In this document: in pieces, positions 57,382 through 64,000 of the stretch
Position numbering within the stretch: the stretch's first letter is position 1
Layout of the letters: every line of letters starts with the position of its first letter
From: Mangrovimonas xylaniphaga
GTDB lineage: Bacteria > Bacteroidota > Bacteroidia > Flavobacteriales > Flavobacteriaceae
Direction: 5' to 3'
Length of the DNA: 64,000 nt
NCBI RefSeq assembly: GCF_001280435.1
Contig: NZ_LBIP01000013.1
Coordinates: 558,001 to 622,000 of the forward strand
The notes under the pieces: generated by a model
Databases searched by the model: none
Seen by the model: only the letters and a program-made list of their open reading frames with translations
Told to the model about the DNA's origin: nothing
Made by a program: the position numbers and the translations under genes

Positions 57382-58401
57382 TTATTTAAAAGGTTTTACT
57401 ACAACTAGCTTATCGCCTGAATCATCTACTTCAAACAAGCGAGGAATCCGAACATACTCTCCATCTTTATCTACCCAGTGGCTATGTAAAGCCATTAATA
57501 ACTTTCCTTCAAAAGTTCTGAACAACATACCATGTCCATAGTTTGGAGGCGTAATTGGTCTAGGTTCCTGCACCCATGGGCCATCTAGAGTTCCACTTTC
57601 GGAATAGGCCACTCCTTGGGTATAGTCACCAAAAATCCAACTAGTCCATAACATGCCTAATTTCCCTGTTTGTGTTCTAAACAACCAAGGGCCATCCGTT
57701 ACTTTATTAGGCACTAGATTCCCTTTCTCATCGAGCTCTTTACTCCAAGGACTATCACTCGCCTTAAATAAGATTTTAGCCTTCCCTTTGGTTCCGCTTA
57801 AATCAGATTTCAATTGTTTTTTTTCAATGGTTCCATCCCAATTCTGAAGCCATTCATGGCAATACACTAGATATGGCTTCCCATTATCAACCCAAAGCGT
57901 TCCATCCAAGGTTGGCATATTGGCCGGCAAGTAAACATCATCCTTCATAGGTTTGTATGGACCATTAGGTTTGTCGCTTACTAAAACATGGCAAGCCCGA
58001 CGTTCAATAACATTATTCCGAAAAGTATCAATCTTCACTTCTTTGTTTGTAAACGTGGCGAAGTAGTAATATTTGTTTTTATATTCATGCAACTCAGCTG
58101 CCCAAATCATGGGGTTTGGCCCCATCCAAGACTCCTGATCTATTTCGGCTAGGTCATAAGGTCCAGACCATAAGTTCAAATCGTTACTCTTCCACAACTT
58201 TCCTCCTGTTCCAGTCATGTAATAGGTTTGAGTTTTTTGATCGGCTAGAATAGCAGGGTCACTTAAACGAATACTATCCAATGGGATATCATGGCGGGTA
58301 GTCCTCTCTATTCCTTGACCAAAACTTTTAAAAACAGAGAATACCATCACCAAAATCACTAATTGGCTTTTATAAAAACTTATTTCAGTAGGCTTGTTCA
58401 T
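57382..58401 (-). CDS. GH43-family five-bladed propeller hydrolase
   Basis: 339 residues with a signal peptide ending near SFGQ. RLSDPAILADQKTQTYYMTGT has the first catalytic Asp, IWAAELHEYKNKYYYFATF is the WAPxxh-like motif, and DGTLWVDNGKPYLVYCHEW and TDGPWLFRTQTGKLGMLWTSW give the pKa-modulating Asp and the acid Glu-like region. GH43 enzymes are mostly arabinofuranosidases, xylosidases or exo-galactanases; the exact activity is open. Confidence 0.85.
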   Translation of the reverse strand: MNKPTEISFYKSQLVILVMVFSVFKSFGQGIERTTRHDIPLDSIRLSDPAILADQKTQTYYMTGTGGKLWKSNDLNLWSGPYDLAEIDQESWMGPNPMIWAAELHEYKNKYYYFATFTNKEVKIDTFRNNVIERRACHVLVSDKPNGPYKPMKDDVYLPANMPTLDGTLWVDNGKPYLVYCHEWLQNWDGTIEKKQLKSDLSGTKGKAKILFKASDSPWSKELDEKGNLVPNKVTDGPWLFRTQTGKLGMLWTSWIFGDYTQGVAYSESGTLDGPWVQEPRPITPPNYGHGMLFRTFEGKLLMALHSHWVDKDGEYVRIPRLFEVDDSGDKLVVVKPFK

Positions 58402-58407
58402 TTCAAA

Positions 58408-60561
58408 TTAATTAATAGGATCAATTCCATTAAACGTTGGCTTCACTTCAACAATAAGTCCGTCCTCGTCAAACACCATTTTGTCGATACATACTTCACG
58501 ATGAAAGCCTCCTTTTCCTCCCATAGCCACTCCTTTTGGGTAGGTAAAACGGTGATACACCAAGTACCATTCATCTTTTCCTGGAATTTGAATGGCCGAA
58601 TTATGTCCAGTAGCAAAAATGTTGGTTTCAGCATCGCGCTGAATCACAATGTTATTTTCAGGAATTTGAAGTTCACCTAAAGGTGAGTCACTTATGCCGT
58701 AGCGAACTTTGTAATTAGGGCTACGGGTATCATCTTCAGACCACATAAAATAATAGGTGCCATTTCGATAGATGACATATGTTCCTTCTCTATAAGTATT
58801 ATCGACTTTAAAGGTTTTATGCGTCTCTTTTTTAATGGACACCATATCCTCATTCAATTCCACTCCTGCCATATAGCCATTACCCCAATACAAATAGCTC
58901 TTTCCAGTTTTTGGATCTGTAAATACATCAGGATCTATTTCCTGCCCGTGCTCCACACCCTCTGGCTTGAAATCAATCAATGGTTTTCCGCTATCTACAA
59001 AAGGACCGGTAGGATTATCTGCAACCGCCACACCTATTTTTTGTGCTGCCGTGAAGTAGTAGAAATATTTGTATTCACCATCTATTTTCTTTTCAACAAT
59101 ACAAGGTGCCCATGCATTACGGTCCGCCCAGCTCACATCTTCCTTTAAATCCAGAATGGTTCCCTCATCTTTCCAATCCACCAAATTATCTGAGGAAAAG
59201 GTTTTGAAATACCAACCCGACCATCCATCAAACCCATCGGTTGTTGGATAGATATAATATTTTCCAGTTTTTTCTGAATACAGCACATCTGGATCGGCAT
59301 AATAGCCTTCCAACACAGGATTATGATCTTCTGAAGCCGTCACTTTATAAGTTATATCATCATGCCCCTCAATAGAAATGTTATAATCTACAGCACCCTT
59401 TGAAAAATCCTGAGGACCTTGTGGACTTACCGAAAATCCCGGCCACATTTTAAATCCTGGATCAAAAGCAGTAAGATTAACACCTCTTTTCACAGGCAAA
59501 TGAATGCTCGCTTTTTTACCATTTATATCCACATTTAGAGCCTTCAAGTCGGAAGAGGTCACCTCCATCAAAGGATCATCTTGTCTCCCCCATTTTTTTA
59601 TCAAACTTTGATACTCATTCATTGTAATTGGCATCACGGTACCATGACGAGGATGAAAGTTCATGGTGACATCTTCATCAATCACCTCAAAATGCTCCAG
59701 GTCTTTGCTTTTGGTAAATTGATACCTTCCCGAACCATATACATCATACATCAAGATCCATTCATCGGAATCATTCAGCTTAAAAACTCCAGAACCTTCT
59801 ACCCTGTCAGTCTCTTTATCTACACGATCCATGTTTGGATAGGAATACCCCTCTGTTAGCTTATCGGAAACTGCCAATTTAATACCAGGGGCACCGCTTT
59901 CCGATTTATGGAACAGATAGAATTTATTGTCCTTTTTTATGATATCACCATCAATACAAGCATTCCCATCTGGGTTAAAAAGCAATTGTTTTGGAGCCGA
60001 TTCAAGAACCGAAAAATCTTGATTGACATAGGCATAATAAATGATGTCTGGATGATTTCCTTTCTCTTTCATGGAGAAATACACCATGTATTTTCCATTG
60101 GTTTCGTCATAAATCGTTTGAGGTGCCCATACGCGATCTACATTTCCAAATTCAGTTGGATGTGTCTCAGGGATGTTAATAATGGAACTTTCCCAATGAA
60201 TCAAGTCTGTTGATTTCATTAAAATCAAAGCATAATTGTTCCACCCCATTTCTGGCACATACAAATCGGTTACCACCATATAAAAGGTTTTGCCATCTGC
60301 ACCCCTTAAAATGTGTGGATCCCGAACACCGCCTGTAGAACTGATTTTTTTGGAATCTACAATAGGTTCGTTATTGTTTAAGGCACGATAATGATATCCA
60401 TCCAAGCTCACCGCATAGCGAATGGCCTCTTCTCCCGGACCATTTCCTGTGAAATAGGTGAATAGGTAAGCTTCATTTTCAGGAGCCTTCTCATTACAAG
60501 CTAAAACGCTGGCCAAGAAAATCAATGACATGAATCTCCAAAAGCTAAGTTTACTTTTCAT
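58408..60561 (-). CDS. Lipoprotein with two GH43-like domains
   Basis: About 717 residues. I take the ATG at 60561 (MKSKLSFWRFMSLIFLASVLAC), which gives lipobox VLAC; a start at 60579 overlaps the GH27 stop. The first propeller (about 25-330) has VRDPHILRGADGKTFYMVVT and VWAPQTIYDE. A linker beta domain (about 330-430) follows, then a second propeller (about 435-717) with GYYADPDVLYSEKTGKYYIY, RNAWAPCIVEK and EIDPDVFTDPKTGKSYLYWG. Two catalytic modules in one chain may attack two linkages of a branched side chain. Confidence 0.88.
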   Translation of the reverse strand: MKSKLSFWRFMSLIFLASVLACNEKAPENEAYLFTYFTGNGPGEEAIRYAVSLDGYHYRALNNNEPIVDSKKISSTGGVRDPHILRGADGKTFYMVVTDLYVPEMGWNNYALILMKSTDLIHWESSIINIPETHPTEFGNVDRVWAPQTIYDETNGKYMVYFSMKEKGNHPDIIYYAYVNQDFSVLESAPKQLLFNPDGNACIDGDIIKKDNKFYLFHKSESGAPGIKLAVSDKLTEGYSYPNMDRVDKETDRVEGSGVFKLNDSDEWILMYDVYGSGRYQFTKSKDLEHFEVIDEDVTMNFHPRHGTVMPITMNEYQSLIKKWGRQDDPLMEVTSSDLKALNVDINGKKASIHLPVKRGVNLTAFDPGFKMWPGFSVSPQGPQDFSKGAVDYNISIEGHDDITYKVTASEDHNPVLEGYYADPDVLYSEKTGKYYIYPTTDGFDGWSGWYFKTFSSDNLVDWKDEGTILDLKEDVSWADRNAWAPCIVEKKIDGEYKYFYYFTAAQKIGVAVADNPTGPFVDSGKPLIDFKPEGVEHGQEIDPDVFTDPKTGKSYLYWGNGYMAGVELNEDMVSIKKETHKTFKVDNTYREGTYVIYRNGTYYFMWSEDDTRSPNYKVRYGISDSPLGELQIPENNIVIQRDAETNIFATGHNSAIQIPGKDEWYLVYHRFTYPKGVAMGGKGGFHREVCIDKMVFDEDGLIVEVKPTFNGIDPIN

Positions 60562-60578
60562 AACATTTAAAATCATCA

Positions 60579-61952
60579 TTAATTACTTTTAATACTGAAC
60601 AACCCACAGGCATGAGCCTTTAAATTTTGACTGAATTCGCCTTTGAAACTTCCAAGATTCTCATCTGTCCACATATTTGTTACTACACATTCATCTACCA
60701 ACCCCAAATCTTCCAAACCAACCTTAAGTTCCCTTGGGTTTTCGTCATCAGAGATATTAAAAAGCGCCAAATAAGTCTCCCACGTTTTAGGGTTCTTTGA
60801 AGTAATAGCTACTGTACCATCTTGCTGAAAAACCTCTTTTACATCTACACTCTCACGATGCATTTTCAGCACCTCTTTATTGGTTAATAGTGATAAGGTG
60901 AACTCGTCATTACTTGGCAAATCACCACCAAACATTAAGGGCGATTTAAAGATAGAAAACAGGGTCATTAGAGAATATTGTTCCTCTTTGCTAAGCCGCG
61001 TCATGCGATCTTCGCCTCGTTCTCCTCTAATGGAAATCCTTCCAAGGGGTATCATATCACAATCTGGCCAAGTACCATTCCCTATATAGGGGTACCACTT
61101 TTGAGCTACCTCCATTAAATGGGTAAGATGCCCCCAAGTATCCCAAACATCATCCACCATACGCCACATGTTGGCATGGTTTTGAACATGTTGAGCAGCC
61201 TCTACAGGTGTTTCTCCCGGAGATGTGCTCAATACCATGGGGCGTCCACATTGGTCTATGGCGTTTCTTATAAGTTCTATTTCCCCATCATGATATGGGC
61301 GCGATAAGTCATCTACTTTCACAAAATCAACACCCCATTCTGCATACATATCAAAAATGGAATTATAATATTCCTGCGCCCCGGGTTTATCTGCCAAAAT
61401 AGTGTAATTATCCCTTAACCATTGACATTGCAATTCTGTAGAATAAATTTGATCTGCAGTAATTCCGTTTGTGCCAAGTATTGGCAACTTTTGCTCTACA
61501 GCTACTTTTGGAATCCCTCGCATAATATGGATTCCAAACTTCAAACCTTTATTATGGACATATTCTGCTAAATCCTTAAAGCCTTTTCCATCCTTTGCCG
61601 AAGGAAATCGGTTCTCGGCGGGTTGATATCTTCCATACTCATCAATTACATATCTTGGATCTGTTTGATTGTAACCGCCTGCTTTATCATTTTCCACAAA
61701 CCAACGGATATCAACCACGATATATTCCCAACCATAATCTTTAAGGTTTTCTGCCATATAATCGGCATTGGCTTTCACTTCATGCTCTTCCACAGTTGGC
61801 CCATAACAGTCCCAGCTATTCCATCCCATAGGAGGGGTTTGTGACCACATCTTGAATTCCCCCTTGGTAAATTCTGTTTTCTTGTTTTCTTTTGAACAGG
61901 ACAACATCATCCCCAAAAACAATAATGATATGATGATATAATTCTTTTTCAC
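60579..61952 (-). CDS. GH27 family alpha-galactosidase (or beta-L-arabinopyranosidase) lipoprotein
   Basis: 457 residues with lipobox MLSC. TPPMGWNSWDCYGP is the GH27 opening, the nucleophile Asp (about 214) is in DFVKVDDLSRP, and WRMVDDVWDTW carries the acid/base region. GH27 enzymes remove alpha-galactose or beta-L-arabinopyranose; both are found on arabinogalactan-type glycans. It overlaps the double-GH43 gene region at the start of that frame and is 26 bases from the GH30 gene. Confidence 0.92.
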   Translation of the reverse strand: MKKNYIIISLLFLGMMLSCSKENKKTEFTKGEFKMWSQTPPMGWNSWDCYGPTVEEHEVKANADYMAENLKDYGWEYIVVDIRWFVENDKAGGYNQTDPRYVIDEYGRYQPAENRFPSAKDGKGFKDLAEYVHNKGLKFGIHIMRGIPKVAVEQKLPILGTNGITADQIYSTELQCQWLRDNYTILADKPGAQEYYNSIFDMYAEWGVDFVKVDDLSRPYHDGEIELIRNAIDQCGRPMVLSTSPGETPVEAAQHVQNHANMWRMVDDVWDTWGHLTHLMEVAQKWYPYIGNGTWPDCDMIPLGRISIRGERGEDRMTRLSKEEQYSLMTLFSIFKSPLMFGGDLPSNDEFTLSLLTNKEVLKMHRESVDVKEVFQQDGTVAITSKNPKTWETYLALFNISDDENPRELKVGLEDLGLVDECVVTNMWTDENLGSFKGEFSQNLKAHACGLFSIKSN

Positions 61953-61978
61953 TACTTTTTAGTTTTTATATTTTTATC

Positions 61979-63511
61979 TTATTTCGTTACCTGAAAAGTA
62001 TTTAAGGAATGTGGTGCTAATACCGTATTCAAAAAACGCTTTCCTATTTTTACAGTAACTTCCTTGCTTTCATCATTAAAGTTCCCTGCAAAAACAACTT
62101 TATCTTGTTCTGGAGTTTCAATAATCATTATTGGTAACTTATCCTCCTTACCTTCTTTAGCCGAAATGATTTTACTTCCCGGAGTTACATAATGGGAATA
62201 ATGTTTTACGGCATAATATTCTGGTGTGTAGGTAGCCGTTCTGGTGTTTGAATCTACACGAATCAAGGCATTTTGCTTCCATCCCCAACCACTAACCCCA
62301 TCATCAGCTAAAATGGCATTCCAAAAGGTGTATTCTTCACATCCATTTCCCAAATAATGATTGATTAAATTAAAGGTGTGTTCAGCAGCCCCCCAATCGA
62401 AAGATCCCCAACCACATTCACTTTCTGTCTGTACATATTTATAATTTGGGTATTTCTCTCTAAGCTTCGGCATTATTTGCCCACCTTCCCATTGAAAGCC
62501 CAAACCTTTGATAGTTTCTGGCATACGAGGGTCTGAAAGCACCTCATCAACTACCTCAAAATGGTTTGTATTAATAGTTCCCAAATAAATCTCAATCTCT
62601 GGATGTTGCTCTTTAAGTGCAGGAGCCAAGTATTCTGTATTAAAGCGAATGATTCCCTCGGGGGTCCAAGCACATCCGGGATAAGGCGTGTAACTCCAAG
62701 CCTCATTTTGAAACATGACCATATTAATTGGAATACCTTCTCCCTGATAAGCCGAAATAAATTTGCAGAAGTAATTGGCGTAGGTGCTTAGGTACCTTGG
62801 ATCCTGAATGAAATAATCGTTGACGGCCAATTTCCTTGGAAACAGGTTATCATAGGTAGTTTCCTGACCTTCAAAAAGCAATGCGTCCAATTTAGGATCC
62901 AATTCATTAAATTCTGAATTGCTCACCACCGAATAATAATGGTTAATTTTCATCCATGAAGGCGGTGACCAAGGAGATATCCAAAATGTAAGGTCTGGAT
63001 TGAATTCTTGAGCAGCCTTGATAAACGGAATCAAAGTTGTTTTATCCCTATCTATATTGAAATACTGCAGTTGAAAATCTCCACTCACCTCATCACAGCT
63101 ATACCAATCCCTGGCATAGTCATTGGCATTCATGGAAAAGCGCCCCATGGTAAATTGCAAATCATCATTTGGACCAAACAATTGGCTCAAAATGGTTTTC
63201 TGTTTTTGTTCTGTCAACAAATTCAATGCATCCCACCCTCGTTCGTTAAAACAAGTTCCCCATGCTTTAAAAGTTGTGATACTATCTGTTTTATCCACCG
63301 AGAGCAAAGGCTCCACCAAGGGGTTTCGTTCCAATTTCAACTTGGATTGGTTCCAAGTTTGATTTTCGGTACTGGTTGTCATAATAACTGACTGCCCATT
63401 GACCTTCGGAGTCAAAGACCCCAAAACAAGGATTGCCAAATAAACCCTCTTATAACTATTTAAACGGGATGAAAATAGCCTCCCAACAATAGCCTTGTAA
63501 TTCATTTTCAT
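61979..63511 (-). CDS. GH30 family glycosidase
   Basis: 510 residues with an N-terminal signal segment. WGTCFNERGWDAL and GRFSMNANDYARDWYS are the GH30 (beta/alpha)8 opening; acid/base Glu270 lies in MFQNEAWSY and the nucleophile is Glu363 or Glu365 in QTESECGWG. A C-terminal beta domain closes the chain. GH30 members include beta-glucosylceramidases, xylanases and endo-beta-1,6-galactanases. Next to GH2, GH43 and GH27 a galactanase role is attractive. It starts a unit after a strong terminator. Confidence 0.9.
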   Translation of the reverse strand: MKMNYKAIVGRLFSSRLNSYKRVYLAILVLGSLTPKVNGQSVIMTTSTENQTWNQSKLKLERNPLVEPLLSVDKTDSITTFKAWGTCFNERGWDALNLLTEQKQKTILSQLFGPNDDLQFTMGRFSMNANDYARDWYSCDEVSGDFQLQYFNIDRDKTTLIPFIKAAQEFNPDLTFWISPWSPPSWMKINHYYSVVSNSEFNELDPKLDALLFEGQETTYDNLFPRKLAVNDYFIQDPRYLSTYANYFCKFISAYQGEGIPINMVMFQNEAWSYTPYPGCAWTPEGIIRFNTEYLAPALKEQHPEIEIYLGTINTNHFEVVDEVLSDPRMPETIKGLGFQWEGGQIMPKLREKYPNYKYVQTESECGWGSFDWGAAEHTFNLINHYLGNGCEEYTFWNAILADDGVSGWGWKQNALIRVDSNTRTATYTPEYYAVKHYSHYVTPGSKIISAKEGKEDKLPIMIIETPEQDKVVFAGNFNDESKEVTVKIGKRFLNTVLAPHSLNTFQVTK

Positions 63512-63534
63512 TTTAAAAACGGTTCTAAAACTTG

Positions 63535-63579
63535 AAAAAAATGCGCAAACCAGATATTATTTAGTAAGCGCATTTTTTT
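63535..63579 (-). terminator. Terminator upstream of the GH30 gene
   Basis: AAAAATGCGC (ending 63546) and GCGCATTTTT (from 63568) pair on both strands; A-run and T-run flank the stem. It ends the truncated gene at 63638 and separates it from the GH30 unit. Confidence 0.8.
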
Positions 63580-63637
63580 AGTTATTCAAAAATTTCTATT
63601 TCTAACAATTGCACATCTCCTCTTCAACAACAACTTA

Positions 63638-64000
63638 TTATAGTTGTACAAAAGCCAAATTGTTATATGTTAAATCATAAGGTTGGTTGGAACCACTCTT
63701 GATGACGATATAAAAGGTCTCAGGAGCATCGAAGGTATAGATTCCATCTACAGGATATTCTCCACCTGCATTGGCATCCCCTAAACTATAAGTTCCAGCA
63801 TCTGTAGGACTTCCATTCCAAGTACTATAAATTACCTGATATGGAACCCCAGGTGTATAATCTTGACCATTTTGAGGTTCAATGTCACTAAATATTAGCT
63901 CCGCCCAAGTTTCATCGATTACAGAATTCACCGTTATTGTACCGCTCAATTGGTAAGTACCGGCCTCAACCGATACTTCTTGATAAATATGGGATCCTGA
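63638..64000 (-). CDS. C-terminus of a beta-rich, probable glycan-binding protein (5' end outside window)
   Basis: The frame is open from the right edge to a stop at 63638, about 120 codons. The apparent start at 63949 is a TTG inside the frame, so the gene continues beyond 64000. EVSVEAGTYQLSGTITV, WAELIFSDIEPQNGQDY and FYIVIKSGS look like a carbohydrate-binding beta-sandwich of the type found in SusE/SusF-like proteins, which in PULs lie next to SusD. Family assignment is tentative. Confidence 0.6.
   Translation of the reverse strand, partial: SGSHIYQEVSVEAGTYQLSGTITVNSVIDETWAELIFSDIEPQNGQDYTPGVPYQVIYSTWNGSPTDAGTYSLGDANAGGEYPVDGIYTFDAPETFYIVIKSGSNQPYDLTYNNLAFVQL

Overview
The window looks like chromosomal DNA of a marine member of the Bacteroidota, most likely family Flavobacteriaceae. 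It is AT-rich. It carries two gene sets with SusC/SusD-type or polysaccharide-utilization (PUL) character, type IX secretion (T9SS) C-terminal sorting domains, LytTR/LytS two-component pairs, DUF4270 and DUF4907 proteins, and many lipoproteins with short Bacteroidota-style signal peptides. I see no tRNA, rRNA, CRISPR array, insertion sequence or prophage.

Layout. (1) 1-7153, mostly minus strand: a truncated beta-helix lipoprotein, an orphan PurN-like formyltransferase, a secreted M43 metalloprotease with a T9SS tail, and an overlapping DUF4270 lipoprotein/outer-membrane protein pair. (2) 7373-10517, plus strand: outer-membrane protein, Kelch lipoprotein, DUF4907 protein and a LytTR regulator whose receiver has lost its phospho-acceptor Asp. 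(3) 10645-17096, plus strand: a compact operon for a TolC-MacA-MacB-type tripartite exporter (separate ATPase and permease) with its own LytS-type kinase and LytTR regulator. (4) 17185-18285: a PhoA-type alkaline phosphatase. (5) 18681-36900, the most interesting region. One minus-strand unit holds SusC, SusD, an alkaline-phosphatase-superfamily phosphodiesterase with a PA14-like tail, a metallo-beta-lactamase-fold hydrolase, a class III PLP enzyme resembling the hydroxy-aminoethylphosphonate ammonia-lyase PbfA, a purple-acid-phosphatase-like enzyme and a second AP-superfamily enzyme. It ends at a clear terminator and is followed by an EEP phosphodiesterase and an endoglycoceramidase-like GH5. 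Upstream lie an XRE-cupin regulator and a second minus-strand operon: phosphonatase-like hydrolase (TIGR03351 type), FAD oxidoreductase (TIGR03364/HpnW type) and a DUF5690 membrane protein. A shared palindrome, TTTAC-N5-GTAAA, sits in both regulatory regions. My reading is a TonB-dependent system for scavenging an aminophosphonate-bearing glycolipid or phosphonosphingolipid: outer-membrane uptake, headgroup release, ceramide-sugar cleavage, then C-N and C-P bond cleavage. This is an inference from gene families and context.

(6) 37090-41033: pyruvate formate-lyase (pflB), its activase (pflA) and a FocA-type formate channel, with a strong hairpin plus T-run between pflB and pflA. (7) 41508-51554: a secreted serine protease, a large T9SS-exported adhesin-like protein with an internally duplicated domain, KatG, a Cys-rich 81-residue protein, an unknown exported protein, a CHAD protein and a DUF2202 protein. 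A decayed fragment of a GH2 beta-galactosidase gene is hidden in the 42411-42913 intergenic space. (8) 51726-64000, minus strand: part of a PUL with two GH2, a single GH43, a double GH43, GH27 and GH30 enzymes and the C-terminus of a further protein cut by the window edge. This set suits a galactose/arabinose-rich glycan; its SusC/SusD genes would lie beyond the right edge.

All function calls rest on motifs and family knowledge read by eye; no database search was run.
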